64,000 nucleotides of DNA, taken from NCBI RefSeq assembly GCF_019049625.1, contig NZ_JAFMOY010000132.1, forward strand, positions 434,001 through 498,000, read 5' to 3'. Positions 1-9,232 of the stretch are shown piece by piece. Each line of letters starts with the position of its first letter. Position 1 is the first letter of the stretch. The stretch is from Rahnella ecdela. Lineage in GTDB: Bacteria; Pseudomonadota; Gammaproteobacteria; Enterobacterales; Enterobacteriaceae. Below the pieces are notes generated by a model that did no database searches, was not told the DNA's origin, and saw nothing but the letters and a program-made list of their open reading frames with translations. Position numbers and translations under genes: made by a program.

Positions 1-1
1 G

Positions 2-898
2 CTTTCGCTAGACCCCTATATGCGCGGACGCATGAGCGACGCTCCCTCCTACGCTGCGCCGGTACAAATCGGTGAAGTGATGACCGGCGGCGCGGTTTCG
101 CGCGTAGTGGAATCTAAAAGTCCGGATTTCAAAAACGGTGATTTAGTGGTCGGCAGCACCGGCTGGCAGGATTATTCGGTTGCCGATGCCAAAGCGGTGA
201 AGAAACTGGAAGGCGCGGCGCTTAAACAGCCATCCCTGGCGTTGGGCGTTTTAGGTATGCCCGGCTTCACGGCCTTTATGGGCCTGCTGGATATCGGCGA
301 GCCAAAGCCCGGCGAAACGCTGGTTGTGGCGGCGGCGACCGGGCCGGTCGGTTCGCTGGTCGGGCAGATTGGTAAAATCAAAGGTTGTCGCGTGGTGGGT
401 ATCGCGGGCGGCGAAGAGAAATGCCGTTACGCGGTTGAGCATTTCGGTTTTGATGAATGTCTGGATCACCGCGCGCCAGATCTGGACAAACGTCTGAAAG
501 AAGCCTGTCCGGACGGTATCGACGTGTATTTCGAAAACGTCGGCGGTGCTGTGTTTGACGCGGTGCTGCCGCTGCTCAACACCAAAGCACGTATTCCGGT
601 GTGCGGTCTGGTTTCACAGTACAACGCCACCGGGCTCAGTGAAGGACAAGATCGCCTGTCGCTGCTGACCGGAACTATCCTGAAGAAACGCATGCGCATG
701 CAGGGCTTTATTATTTTTGATGATTACGGCCATCGCTATCCGGAGTTTGCAAAACAGATGAGCGAATGGTTTGAAGCAGGGAAAATTAAATTCCGCGAAG
801 ACATTGTGGAAGGATTGGAGAATGCTCCGCAGGCGTTCTTTGGTCTGCTGGAAGGTAAGAACTTTGGCAAACTGGTTGTTCGTGTCGGTCAGGACTGA
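2..898 (+). CDS. curA: NADP-dependent oxidoreductase, CurA/YncB-like (5' end cut by window)
   Basis: Medium-chain dehydrogenase/reductase of the zinc-independent CurA/leukotriene B4 dehydrogenase type, which reduces alpha,beta-unsaturated carbonyls with NADPH. The reading frame is open to the window edge: codons from base 2 read LSLDPY directly before MRGRM, as inside the E. coli protein, so the ATG at 20 is internal and about 50 N-terminal residues lie outside. The nucleotide-binding segment VVAAATGPVGSLVGQI, then KGCRVVGIAGG, and the C-terminal GLENAPQAFFGLLEGKNFGK are visible. The symbol rests on similarity only; the natural substrate is unknown. Confidence 0.88.
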   Translation, partial: LSLDPYMRGRMSDAPSYAAPVQIGEVMTGGAVSRVVESKSPDFKNGDLVVGSTGWQDYSVADAKAVKKLEGAALKQPSLALGVLGMPGFTAFMGLLDIGEPKPGETLVVAAATGPVGSLVGQIGKIKGCRVVGIAGGEEKCRYAVEHFGFDECLDHRAPDLDKRLKEACPDGIDVYFENVGGAVFDAVLPLLNTKARIPVCGLVSQYNATGLSEGQDRLSLLTGTILKKRMRMQGFIIFDDYGHRYPEFAKQMSEWFEAGKIKFREDIVEGLENAPQAFFGLLEGKNFGKLVVRVGQD

Positions 899-940
899 TC
901 CCCCCTTCTACATCAGCTGACGGCGTCCACAGGAGGTAAC

Positions 941-1633
941 ATGAAATTACTGATTGTATTGACATCACACGATAAACTCGGCGAAACCGGCAAGAAAACC
1001 GGATTCTGGCTGGAAGAATTCACCGCACCCTATTATGAATTTCTGGATGCGGGCGCTGAACTGACGTTGGCCTCGCCCAAAGGCGGGCAACCGCCGCTGG
1101 ATCCGAAAAGCTCTGAGCCGGATGCCCAAACGGAAACCACAGCCCGTTTTCACCAGGATGACAAAGCCAGACAGGCGCTGGCGAACACTTTGAAACTCAG
1201 TGACGTCAGCGCGGATGACTTTGATGCTGTTTTCTATCCCGGCGGTCACGGGCCGTTATGGGATCTGGCGGAAGATGCGGATTCCATTGCGCTGATCGAA
1301 GCGTTCTGGAAGGCGGACAAACCGGTTTCTGCCGTGTGTCATGCGCCGGGCGTTCTGCGCAATGTTCTGATTGATGGCACACCGCTGGTCAAAGACAAAC
1401 GCGTCACCGGTTTTAGTAACAGCGAAGAAGACGCCGTTGGCCTGACCGATATCGTGCCCTTCCTGGTCGAGGATGAACTGAAGAAAAACGGCGGCGATTA
1501 CAGCAAAGCTGCCGACTGGCGTCCCTATGCCATCACCGACGGCAAGCTGATAACCGGCCAGAATCCGGCGTCTTCCAAAACGGTCGCCCTGGCGTTGCTG
1601 AAAATGCTGGGCGGGGCTGAGATCAGCAAGTAA
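941..1633 (+). CDS. DJ-1/PfpI family protein (class I glutamine amidotransferase-like)
   Basis: 230-residue Hsp31/DJ-1-type protein. The nucleophile elbow AVCHAPG places the conserved cysteine at residue 133, followed by His134. Glu25 or Glu26 is the likely acidic partner, and PGGHGPLWDL near residue 100 is typical of the YDR533C/Hsp31 subgroup. Such proteins act as glyoxalase III or protein/nucleotide deglycases, or as stress chaperones; which applies here cannot be told from sequence. A strong AGGAGG ribosome binding site sits just before the ATG. It lies 42 bp after the reductase and 37 bp before ybhB, so co-transcription is plausible. A shared carbonyl-detoxification role is inference. 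Confidence 0.85.
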   Translation: MKLLIVLTSHDKLGETGKKTGFWLEEFTAPYYEFLDAGAELTLASPKGGQPPLDPKSSEPDAQTETTARFHQDDKARQALANTLKLSDVSADDFDAVFYPGGHGPLWDLAEDADSIALIEAFWKADKPVSAVCHAPGVLRNVLIDGTPLVKDKRVTGFSNSEEDAVGLTDIVPFLVEDELKKNGGDYSKAADWRPYAITDGKLITGQNPASSKTVALALLKMLGGAEISK

Positions 1634-1670
1634 TCTGACGGGCAACCCTTCACCAAAAGATGAGGATTTT

Positions 1671-2153
1671 ATGGCATTTACACTGACCAGTAATGATTTG
1701 CGCGATGGCGAAAAAATGCCGGAAACACAGGTTTTTAACGGCATGGGCTACAACGGCGACAATTTGTCGCCACATCTGGCCTGGTCCGGCGCACCGGAAG
1801 GCACCAAAAGTTTTGTGATTACCGTTTATGACCCCGATGCACCGACCGGTTCCGGCTGGTGGCACTGGGGCGTGGCGAATATTCCGGCAAACGTGACCGA
1901 ATTGCCGCAAGGTGCAGGCTCCGGTAAAGGCGGTTTACCTGCCGGTGCCGTGCAGACCCGTACCGACTTTGGCAAAGCCGGTTATGGCGGCGCAGCCCCT
2001 CCGCAGGGCGAACATCATCACTATCATTTCACCGTATACGCCATCGATACAGAAACGCTGGAAGTGGATGAAAATGCCAGCGGCGCTTATCTCGGCTTCA
2101 ATGTGCATTTCCATACTCTCGGCAAAGCATCACTGACAGTGATATACAGCTGA
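1671..2153 (+). CDS. ybhB: PEBP-like protein YbhB
   Basis: 160-residue phosphatidylethanolamine-binding-protein fold (Raf-kinase-inhibitor-like, UPF0098), very close to E. coli YbhB. It carries the PEBP signature YDPDAPTGSGWWHW, then QTRTDFGKAGYGGAAPP, with the His-rich GEHHHYHFTVYA strand and a closing VHFHTLGKAS. There is no signal peptide, so it should be cytoplasmic. Function in bacteria is unproven; the anion-binding pocket residues are present. It is followed by its own terminator and then ybhC, the gene that also neighbours it in E. coli. Confidence 0.92.
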   Translation: MAFTLTSNDLRDGEKMPETQVFNGMGYNGDNLSPHLAWSGAPEGTKSFVITVYDPDAPTGSGWWHWGVANIPANVTELPQGAGSGKGGLPAGAVQTRTDFGKAGYGGAAPPQGEHHHYHFTVYAIDTETLEVDENASGAYLGFNVHFHTLGKASLTVIYS

Positions 2154-2180
2154 TTCCTGTGGTATAAAAGACGCAGAAAA

Positions 2181-2212
2181 GGTGGTCAGTTTTACTGGCC
2201 ACCGTTTTTTTA
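2181..2212 (+). terminator. Rho-independent terminator after ybhB
   Basis: Stem GGTGGTCAGT / ACTGGCCACC with a TTT loop (one G-U pair), followed by a run of seven T. It also rules out the longest upstream start for ybhC, which would begin inside the hairpin. Confidence 0.8.
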
Positions 2213-2274
2213 TTGCGGCGATGACCGCAACATTGAAAAAAAGAACAATCTTCTTCATCAAGGAGTCAGTCACA

Positions 2275-3555
2275 GTGAAAATTTCCACCCTGTCGCGCGC
2301 GTGCGCTATGTTGTCTGCCAGCCTGATCCTGGCGGCATGTAGCAGCAGCCATCAAGGCTTATCCAGCCAGGTTGCTCCGGGCACCGCGTCACTTCCCGTG
2401 TTATCTGCGGACGAAGCGGCCAACTTTACAGCGAAAAATTATCTGGCCTTTGGCGGCCCTTCTTTGCAGGTTCAGCAGCAGGGCTGGTTCCCTAAACTGG
2501 CAAGCACTGACGGCGCGAAAACCGACTTCGTGGTCGGGCCGCAGTTAGGCACCGACGGCGCAGCTTACGCGAACGTTCAGCAGGCAGTGAATGCCGCGTT
2601 GGCAGTGCGTAACCACGGCGAACGTATCTTCATTAAAATTCTGCCGGGCACCTATAACGGCGCAGTTTATATTCCCGCTGGCGCACCGCCAATCACTCTG
2701 TTCGGTGCGGGCAACAGCTCCGCTGACGTGACCCTGGCACAAGGCCTGGAAGCTTCTGCAGCGCCAGCCGTTTACCGTTCTACCGTCAGCCCTGCCGGTC
2801 AGTTCCTTCCGGGAGACCGCGCATTCTACATGTTCCAGAACTGCGCAACGCTGACCACTGAAACCATCGGCACCGGCTGTACCGCGACCGTCTGGTCACA
2901 GAGCAGCAGCCTGCAATTGCAGAATCTGACCATTGGTAACTCTCTGCTGGATACCGTAGACGGCGGCGATCACTCCGCGGTGGCACTGCGTACCGACGGG
3001 GATAACATCATTCTGGATAACGTGCGTCTGATTGGTCGCCAGAATACGTTTATGGCCAACACCGCCAATATCCACAACCAAACTGACAACAGCCGTTATA
3101 GCCGCGTTTACGTGCATAACAGCCTGATCGTCGGTGATGTGGATTACGTGTTTGGTCGCGCTAATGCAGTGTTCGATCACGTTGAATTCCACACTGTCAG
3201 CAGCCGTGGCGTGAAACAGGCTTCCGTCTTCGCACCGAATACTCCGGCAACCGCGCCATACGGTTTCCTGGTTATCGACAGTAACCTGACCGGCGACCGC
3301 GGTTTCGAGCAGGCAGCAAAAGCGAAAATGGGCCGTGCGTGGGATGCTGAAGGCGCGAGCAGCCAGCTGGTTATCCGTGACAGCAGCTTCGACAACAGCT
3401 ATGACCAGTTGCACCCGTGGGGCGCTTCCGTCTTCTCCGGCCAGCCGTTTGCAGGCAACCTGCCGAAAGATGAGAAGCAGCAGCGTAATCTGAACGACAC
3501 CAACTTCAACCGCCTGTGGCAGTACAACAACGTGCTGACTCAGCCTGCGAAGTAA
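2275..3555 (+). CDS. ybhC: Outer-membrane lipoprotein, pectinesterase-fold (YbhC)
   Basis: 426-residue lipoprotein of carbohydrate esterase family 8. The GTG at 2275 is chosen because AAGGAG lies 10 bp upstream and the product begins with a proper lipoprotein signal (MKISTLSRACAMLSAS, lipobox LAAC); the family length in E. coli is 427. Earlier in-frame starts overlap the ybhB terminator. Beta-helix landmarks of pectin methylesterases are present: DVDYVFGRANAVF with the catalytic aspartate region, QASVFAPNT, and GRAWDAEG. The E. coli homologue is reported to lack normal activity on pectin, so the real substrate is open; an outer-membrane location is expected. Confidence 0.9.
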   Translation: MKISTLSRACAMLSASLILAACSSSHQGLSSQVAPGTASLPVLSADEAANFTAKNYLAFGGPSLQVQQQGWFPKLASTDGAKTDFVVGPQLGTDGAAYANVQQAVNAALAVRNHGERIFIKILPGTYNGAVYIPAGAPPITLFGAGNSSADVTLAQGLEASAAPAVYRSTVSPAGQFLPGDRAFYMFQNCATLTTETIGTGCTATVWSQSSSLQLQNLTIGNSLLDTVDGGDHSAVALRTDGDNIILDNVRLIGRQNTFMANTANIHNQTDNSRYSRVYVHNSLIVGDVDYVFGRANAVFDHVEFHTVSSRGVKQASVFAPNTPATAPYGFLVIDSNLTGDRGFEQAAKAKMGRAWDAEGASSQLVIRDSSFDNSYDQLHPWGASVFSGQPFAGNLPKDEKQQRNLNDTNFNRLWQYNNVLTQPAK

Positions 3556-3585
3556 TTTCGTCTGAGGATATGATTTAACCTCATG

Positions 3586-3620
3586 AAAAACCGCCGGGAT
3601 AAGCTCCGGCGGTTTTTTTT
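3586..3620. terminator. Bidirectional terminator between ybhC and the chemotaxis gene
   Basis: AAAAACCGCCGG / CCGGCGGTTTTTTTTT hairpin. T runs occur on both strands, so it can end both converging transcripts (ybhC on plus, the MCP gene on minus). Confidence 0.85.
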
Positions 3621-3649
3621 CGTTTTGAAAATGTTGTGCTGAGTAAAGG

Positions 3650-5161
3650 TTACAGCGCTTCGTTGCCCAGGCGGAATACAGAAACCGTGCGTTCCAGATT
3701 TACCGCCTGTTCATCGAGTGACGCCGCCGCACTGGCTGACTGCTGAACCAGCGCGGAGTTTTGCTGCGTCACGGTATCCATTTCCGCCACTGCCAGCGCA
3801 ATCTGACTGATACCCCGGCTCTGTTCGTCAGAGGCTGAAGCAATTTCATGAATGATCTGCGTGACGTGGCGGACTGAGCCGACAATTTCTTCCATCGTCT
3901 CACCGGCTTTAGCGACCAGCTGCGAACCATTGTTGACATTCACCACCGATTTGCTGATCAACCCTTCAATCTCTTTCGCTGCCTGACCGCTGCGCTGTGC
4001 AAGGCTTCGGACTTCACTGGCGACAACGGCGAATCCGCGCCCCTGCTCGCCTGCCCTTGCTGCTTCGACGGCTGCATTCAGCGCCAGAATATTGGTCTGG
4101 AAAGCAATGCTGTTGATGACGGTGGTGATTTCCGAAATCTGTTTCGAGCTGACGGTAATCTCTTTCATGACACCGACGACGTCCGCCACCAGTTTGCCTC
4201 CGCGCGCGGCAGTGCTGGCCGCATCAGACGCCAGCTGGCTGGCCTGAGTGGCATTGTCAGCGTTCTGTTTCACCGTGGAAGTCAGCTCTTCCATGCTTGC
4301 CGCCGTTTGCCCGAGCGCGGCGGCCTGTTCTTCGGTGCGTGCGGACAGGTCAATGTTGCCTGCTGCAATTTCGCCCGAGGCATGCGTTACCTGCATCACG
4401 CCTTCGCGGATATCACCAATAATGCCGTGCAGGTTCTGATTCATGGTTTCGATAGCGCGGCTCAGTTGCCCGACTTCATCAAAACTGTGGCTGGAAACAT
4501 GAGTGGATAAATCCCCGGCGGCGATGCGTTCAGCGGTTTGCAGCGTACGGCGCAGAGGCAGTGTCAGCTGACGGGTCATACGCCACGAAATCAGCGCACC
4601 GGCAAGAATGGCCGCTGCAATAATCGCCAGCATCTCAGATATAGTACGGCTCACTTCATGGTGCAGGTCGGTCATCTCATGGTTTAACAGAGTGTTGGAC
4701 GCAGACGTCAGCGCAAGGCCAGCGGCGGCCAGCTGTGCGCTTATCTGCTGCGGATCACTGCCTGCGGGCGGATTGAGCGTTTGCTGCCAGCTTTTCCGAT
4801 AGCGACCAATGTTATCCGGCATCGTATCCACTAATGTCTGATCGCCTCTGGCCCAGGAATATGCGGCGACATCGGCGCGGACGGTTTCGAGTTTATCCAG
4901 CGCCTGACGGTTTTCTTCTACAAATTTGGGGTCTTTGCTGGCCATGTACGAAAGACGTGAAAATTTGGCCTCGTTCAGCAAGTCATTCATGCTTTTCAGC
5001 AGCGTGGATTTTTCGGCGCGTTCATTGATGCTGGTGAGATGGTAAATGCCGGATACGGCGATTGAGGATCCCAGCAGCAGCACCAGCGCAAAGCCTGCGC
5101 CAAGTTTACCGGCGATGGTGGCATGGCGAACCCGGCCAGCGATCCCTGAAAGTACGTTCAT
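3650..5161 (-). CDS. Methyl-accepting chemotaxis protein
   Basis: 503-residue transmembrane chemoreceptor. Order of parts: cytoplasmic start, TM1 (about residues 24-42), a periplasmic four-helix-bundle ligand domain, TM2 (about 175-195, LAIIAAAILAGALISW), HAMP, then the coiled-coil signalling domain with the conserved tip IAFQTNILALNAAVEAARAGEQGRGFAVVA split over residues near 360. The protein ends FRLGNEAL, so it lacks the C-terminal NWETF-type CheR tether. The ATG at 5161 is preferred over an upstream ATG because GGGAGAAG lies just before it. Ligand unknown. It is a stand-alone gene, with no che genes nearby. Confidence 0.93.
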   Translation of the reverse strand: MNVLSGIAGRVRHATIAGKLGAGFALVLLLGSSIAVSGIYHLTSINERAEKSTLLKSMNDLLNEAKFSRLSYMASKDPKFVEENRQALDKLETVRADVAAYSWARGDQTLVDTMPDNIGRYRKSWQQTLNPPAGSDPQQISAQLAAAGLALTSASNTLLNHEMTDLHHEVSRTISEMLAIIAAAILAGALISWRMTRQLTLPLRRTLQTAERIAAGDLSTHVSSHSFDEVGQLSRAIETMNQNLHGIIGDIREGVMQVTHASGEIAAGNIDLSARTEEQAAALGQTAASMEELTSTVKQNADNATQASQLASDAASTAARGGKLVADVVGVMKEITVSSKQISEITTVINSIAFQTNILALNAAVEAARAGEQGRGFAVVASEVRSLAQRSGQAAKEIEGLISKSVVNVNNGSQLVAKAGETMEEIVGSVRHVTQIIHEIASASDEQSRGISQIALAVAEMDTVTQQNSALVQQSASAAASLDEQAVNLERTVSVFRLGNEAL

Positions 5162-5311
5162 TGTCTTCTCCCTGATTTCCAAAAGGACTGATTCTCAGGC
5201 GGCAAATACCACCGGGGAATGAGTGAAATACGGGAGAGTTATCGACCAGTTCGGAATAACATTTAGCAGGAAATGAAATTATTCTTAACTATTACCAGGA
5301 AGCATCAGACA

Positions 5312-5340
5312 ATAAAAAAGCCCCTTAATACAGGGGCTTG
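5312..5340 (-). terminator. Terminator after pgl
   Basis: On the minus strand AAGCCCCTG / AGGGGCTT with a short TATTA-type loop, followed by six T. It lies about 75 bp beyond the pgl stop and separates it from the chemoreceptor gene. Confidence 0.8.
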
Positions 5341-5415
5341 ATCATAATATCAAGGCGGGATTATTGTTCTAATGAAAAGTAAACATGAGTAAACATGAAC
5401 AGTAACCCAAGGTGA

Positions 5416-6414
5416 TTAATTAATTTCCAGAATGCTTACCCACATCGGGCCTTTGCCCACCGGGTAAGTTGTGAGTGTCGTCAGCTGACCGTTTTTCGGG
5501 TCAATTTTCGCCACTTCAATCGCATCAGATTTCTGACCGGCCGTGATCACGAACTGGCCGGAATGGTCGATATTGAAACCGCGCGGCTGCGTCTGAGTGG
5601 CGTGATGCCCGACCAGCTCCAGCTCGCTGCCATCTGCGGAGACGGTCAGGATGGAAATCAGGCTGGCAGTACGGTCTGAAGCGTAGAGGTATTTACCGTC
5701 TGGCGTAATGTGCAAATCGGCCGCCCAGCAGGTGCCGGAAAAATCAGCCGGCATAATGCCCAGAGTCTGCACCTGACGATATTCACCGCTGGTGACATCT
5801 TTCTGGTACACATCCACACTGCTGTTCAGCTCATTGACACAGTAGGCAAAATGATGATTCGGGTGGAATGCCATGTGGCGCGGACCGGCACCTTCCACGG
5901 TTTTCAGCTCTGCGGATGCATGGGGAGTTGCCTCACCTTTCGCACTGAAATCGAACTGGCGAATGCGGTCTTCTTTCAGCGCCGGGATCATCAGCAAATG
6001 GTTGGTCGGGTCAATGTTGGCGGAATGCGGTGCCTGAATATCTTCCAGAACCTGAACCGGCGCCAGCGCGTGACCCTTTTCATTCAAAGGGTGAATGCTG
6101 ACATTGTTGAAGCTGTAGGAAGCCGAAAACACAAAGCGCCCTTGCAGATCGATACCCAGATGCGTCGGACTGCCCGGCAATGGCGCCATCGCACCCTCTT
6201 CCAGTTTACCTTCGCCATCAATGTGGTAAGTCAGCACGCCGAACTCAGGGCGAACACCGACGTACAAGCGATGACCATCAGGATGGATAACCATCGGCTG
6301 AACCTGTCCCGGCACTTCAACCGTTTGCAGCAGGTTCAGCTCACCATTGTCCGCCAGACGAAAAGCGTGGATTTGCTGGCTCTCAGGGCTGGCAACGTAG
6401 ACAACTTGCTTCAT
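5416..6414 (-). CDS. pgl: 6-phosphogluconolactonase (beta-propeller type)
   Basis: 332-residue seven-bladed beta-propeller lactonase that hydrolyses 6-phosphogluconolactone in the oxidative pentose phosphate pathway; cytoplasmic. Nearly collinear with E. coli Pgl/Ybh[16 protein letters not shown] at the start, [26 protein letters not shown] and the closing GKGPMWV are retained. The ATG at 6414 follows AAGGAGATGTG; a GTG one codon upstream is less likely. The gene is divergent from ybhA with 181 bp between starts. Confidence 0.95.
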   Translation of the reverse strand: MKQVVYVASPESQQIHAFRLADNGELNLLQTVEVPGQVQPMVIHPDGHRLYVGVRPEFGVLTYHIDGEGKLEEGAMAPLPGSPTHLGIDLQGRFVFSASYSFNNVSIHPLNEKGHALAPVQVLEDIQAPHSANIDPTNHLLMIPALKEDRIRQFDFSAKGEATPHASAELKTVEGAGPRHMAFHPNHHFAYCVNELNSSVDVYQKDVTSGEYRQVQTLGIMPADFSGTCWAADLHITPDGKYLYASDRTASLISILTVSADGSELELVGHHATQTQPRGFNIDHSGQFVITAGQKSDAIEVAKIDPKNGQLTTLTTYPVGKGPMWVSILEIN

Positions 6415-6595
6415 CACATCTCCTTATTAAGACTGAATGAGTCGTTATGTTTTTTTATAGCGTAGCTCAGGTTAACACGATTCCCCAACGCTCTGGCGGC
6501 ACCTTTAGTGCCAGATACGCAGTTTAATTAGCAGGCAAAAAAAGGTAATATGGCGATAATTTCTCCGATCCTCCTTCACTTACGACGGACTGCTC

Positions 6596-7417
6596 ATGAC
6601 TTATCGCATTATCGCGCTCGATCTCGACGGTACACTGCTGGACCGCCAAAAACGTATCCTTCCTGAATCCCTTGCCGCTCTGGCCGACGCCCGCGCACAA
6701 GGTGTCAAAGTGGTAGTGGTCACCGGTCGTCATCACGTGGCGATACATCCGTTTTATCAGGCATTGCAGCTCGATACACCTGCTATCTGCTGTAACGGCA
6801 CATATTTGTATGATTATCAGGCACGTAAGGTCTTAACGTCTGATCCGCTCGACAGCGTGAAAGCCAAAAAAGTGGTCGACCTGCTGGAGTATCACGGTAT
6901 TCACGGTCTGTTGTATGTCGATGATGCAATGCTGTATCAGCAGCCAAGCGGTCATGTGAGCCGTTCTATCGCCTGGGGACAAACCCTGCCGGAAAATCAG
7001 CGTCCGAATATCATTCAGGTTAACAGCCTGCGTGAAGCGGCTGATGAAGCGCAATCTATCTGGAAATTCGCCACTTCTCATCAGGATCTCGATGCATTGC
7101 ATACTTTTGCAGCACAGGTCGAAAACGAGCTCGGTCTGGCGTGCGAATGGTCATGGCACGATCAGGTGGATGTCGCCAAAGGCGGCAACAGCAAAGGCCG
7201 TCGTTTGCAGGAATGGGTCGAATCTCAGGGCATGAGCATGCAGGATGTGGTCGCGTTCGGGGATAACTACAATGACCTGAGCATGCTGGAAAATGTCGGC
7301 CTGGGCGTGGCGATGGGCAATGCGGCGGATGCTATCAAAGAACGCGCTGCGCTGGTCATCGGCGATCACGAAACGCCGGGTATCGCCGACGTTATCCGCA
7401 GTAAAGTGCTGAACTGA
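6596..7417 (+). CDS. ybhA: HAD-superfamily sugar/pyridoxal phosphatase YbhA
   Basis: 273-residue Cof-type (HAD IIB) phosphatase. Motif I is ALDLDGTLLD near residue 8, motif II is VVTGRH near residue 41, and motif IV GDNYNDLSML lies near residue 222, with the capping domain between. E. coli YbhA dephosphorylates pyridoxal 5'-phosphate and several sugar phosphates. The gene is divergent from pgl, the same arrangement as in E. coli. The ATG is followed directly by a canonical HAD N-terminus, so the start is secure. Confidence 0.93.
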   Translation: MTYRIIALDLDGTLLDRQKRILPESLAALADARAQGVKVVVVTGRHHVAIHPFYQALQLDTPAICCNGTYLYDYQARKVLTSDPLDSVKAKKVVDLLEYHGIHGLLYVDDAMLYQQPSGHVSRSIAWGQTLPENQRPNIIQVNSLREAADEAQSIWKFATSHQDLDALHTFAAQVENELGLACEWSWHDQVDVAKGGNSKGRRLQEWVESQGMSMQDVVAFGDNYNDLSMLENVGLGVAMGNAADAIKERAALVIGDHETPGIADVIRSKVLN

Positions 7418-7427
7418 TTAGCTTTGT

Positions 7428-7464
7428 ACGCCTTCCCCTGACTTAAAGAGAAGGCGTTATTCTT
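7428..7464 (+). terminator. Probable terminator after ybhA
   Basis: ACGCCTTC / GAAGGCGT arms with a 14-nt loop, followed by a short TATTCTT tail. The loop is large and the T run weak, so this is a modest call. Confidence 0.5.
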
Positions 7465-7480
7465 CTGACCCGGACAGGGG

Positions 7481-7756
7481 TTATTCAACATTCTCCGCTT
7501 TTACCTTCGCCGCCCGGATTGAACGGGTGATCAGACAGTGCTTGTCGTCGAAATAACGGCTTGGCCAGATGCTGGACGGTGGAACACCCAGCGCCTGCGC
7601 GATCAGCATTTCACCTTTTGCCCAGGGTCGTGCCAGCGCGTTTGCCAGCGTTGAAGACCCTAATCCTGCCTGACGAGATACCGCTGCCAGTGTGGTTCTT
7701 TTCTTACGTAATCCGGCAATGATATCTGCGGGATGCCAGTCATTTTCCATTTTCAT
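7481..7756 (-). CDS. sfsB: Nlp/Ner-family HTH regulator, SfsB-like
   Basis: 91-residue DNA-binding protein related to phage Mu Ner and E. coli SfsB/Nlp. It shows DWHPADIIAGLRKK, the helix-turn-helix TLAAVSRQAGLGSSTLANAL, then RPWAKGEMLIAQALGVPPSSIWPSRY. The ATG at 7756 is used because GGAAG lies 4-5 bp before it; a longer frame to 7786 lacks a site. In E. coli SfsB influences maltose metabolism, but the target here is unknown. It sits tail-to-tail with ybhA and head-to-head with another small regulator. Confidence 0.85.
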   Translation of the reverse strand: MKMENDWHPADIIAGLRKKRTTLAAVSRQAGLGSSTLANALARPWAKGEMLIAQALGVPPSSIWPSRYFDDKHCLITRSIRAAKVKAENVE

Positions 7757-7894
7757 CGTTCTTCCTTTCGTTATTGATACAGTCATCAGAAATCTTCACT
7801 ACACTTTCCGGTTACAACGTTCAGTAACTCTAAACAACAATGATGTTAAGGGATGCTAAACATAACGTCAATACAGTTTTTATGGTTATTGGTT

Positions 7895-8173
7895 ATGATC
7901 CCTCACCGACTGAAGTCAGCACGAGCAAAAGCTAAACTTACACAGGAAAAATTAGGCGTTTTAGCGGGTATTGATGAAAGCACCGCGCGCTCGCGGGTTT
8001 CTCAATATGAAAGCGGCACGTACAGCCCGAACTTCGACACCATGTGTCATTTCGCCCGCGTACTGAACGTGCCGGAATGTTATTTCTATATCACCGACGA
8101 TGCGTTTGCCGAACAGGTTCTGGCGCTTTACGAAGCGTTCCACGCTCAGCAAAACAACCTGCGACAGAATTAA
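7895..8173 (+). CDS. Small XRE-type HTH regulator
   Basis: About 92 residues. A Cro/C1-type helix-turn-helix fills the first 65: [21 protein letters not shown], then [19 protein letters not shown], ending with [17 protein letters not shown]. The short tail ends in QQNNLRQN. The start at 7895 fits the fold; the next start upstream (7853) would add 14 hydrophobic residues and has its AAGGG touching the ATG. Neither start has a good ribosome binding site, so expression may be low. The last 4 bp overlap the convergent modC. Target unknown. Confidence 0.75.
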   Translation: MIPHRLKSARAKAKLTQEKLGVLAGIDESTARSRVSQYESGTYSPNFDTMCHFARVLNVPECYFYITDDAFAEQVLALYEAFHAQQNNLRQN

Positions 8174-9231
8174 CGGTTAACCGACACGCTTTTGATCTGC
8201 GCAAACAGCCACTGTCCAGGGCGGATCATGAGTTCATCGCGCGCCCACGGCGTGATGCGGGCCCAGATAATGTGGTCGGCCATCGCCAGTTTTACTTCCA
8301 CCTGATTGCCGATATCCAGACATTCCAGCACCTTAGCGGGCAGAACATTTCGGATCGTGCTGTTGTTGGCCGTCGGTTGCAGCACCAGTGAAACATCGGT
8401 GGAATTAACGCGGATCCGCAGCGGCGTGCCGGGCGCTTCTTCCACTTTGCTTATCCACAACCGCTGATCTCCCACCGCCAGCGCCGTCATTTCATAACGC
8501 GGATGATGTTCCAGCACACTGACATTCAGCACGCTGCTCTGTTCGGCTTTTGGCAGCCACGGACGCATGACATTGCTCGCCCAGACTTCTTCCAGCGCGC
8601 CCATCGCCAGCACTTTACCGGCATCCAGCACCAGTACCTTTTCCGCCAGACGCAAAATCTCATCCAGACTGTGCGTGACGTATAAAATCGGAATGCTGAC
8701 TTCCTGCGCCAGACGCTCCAGATACGGCATCAGTTCCCGTTTCCGCGGGATATCCAGCGCCGCCAGCGGTTCGTCCATCAGCAGAATTTCCGGTGCAGTC
8801 AGTAACGCACGGCCAATCGCCACACGCTGCTTTTCGCCACCGGATAAAGTGAGCGGAAACCGATCCAGCAAGGATTCAATACCGAGCAAACGGACGATAC
8901 TGTCGAACTGACCGCGCATCGACGCCGCCATGCCATATTGCAGATTACCCTTTACGCGATAATGCGGAAACAGCCGTGCATCCTGGAAAACATAGCCCAC
9001 ACGGCGCTTTTCAGGCGGCAGGAAAATGTTGTTTTGTGCATCTGACAGGATGCGGCCATTCAGGGTGATGCGACCATTATCAGGTTTAGTCAGCCCGCCG
9101 ATGGCGTTGATCAGCGACGTTTTACCTGCGCCCGACAGGCCAAAAATGGCCGTAATTCCCTGCGCCGGTAAAGTTTGCGTGACCTGCAAATCCAAATCGC
9201 CCAGCTTTTGACTGAAATCGAGTTCGAGCAT
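8170..9231 (-). CDS. modC: Molybdate ABC transporter ATPase ModC
   Basis: 353-residue ATPase of the ModABC molybdate importer, acting at the inner face of the membrane. Visible: Walker [11 protein letters not shown] near residue 33, Q-loop [13 protein letters not shown] signature LSGGEKQR near 129, Walker [13 protein letters not shown] and the switch THS. The C-terminal 70 residues form the molybdate-binding TOBE/MOP domain ([13 protein letters not shown]). The ATG follows the modB stop by one base. The gene's 3' end overlaps the opposite XRE gene by 4 bp, so no separate terminator is seen. Confidence 0.95.
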   Translation of the reverse strand: MLELDFSQKLGDLDLQVTQTLPAQGITAIFGLSGAGKTSLINAIGGLTKPDNGRITLNGRILSDAQNNIFLPPEKRRVGYVFQDARLFPHYRVKGNLQYGMAASMRGQFDSIVRLLGIESLLDRFPLTLSGGEKQRVAIGRALLTAPEILLMDEPLAALDIPRKRELMPYLERLAQEVSIPILYVTHSLDEILRLAEKVLVLDAGKVLAMGALEEVWASNVMRPWLPKAEQSSVLNVSVLEHHPRYEMTALAVGDQRLWISKVEEAPGTPLRIRVNSTDVSLVLQPTANNSTIRNVLPAKVLECLDIGNQVEVKLAMADHIIWARITPWARDELMIRPGQWLFAQIKSVSVNR

Positions 9232-9232
9232 T

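Noticed and set aside
2182-2274. Longer N-terminus for ybhC
   Set aside because: It would start in the ybhB terminator and bury the lipoprotein signal; the GTG at 2275 has a good ribosome binding site.
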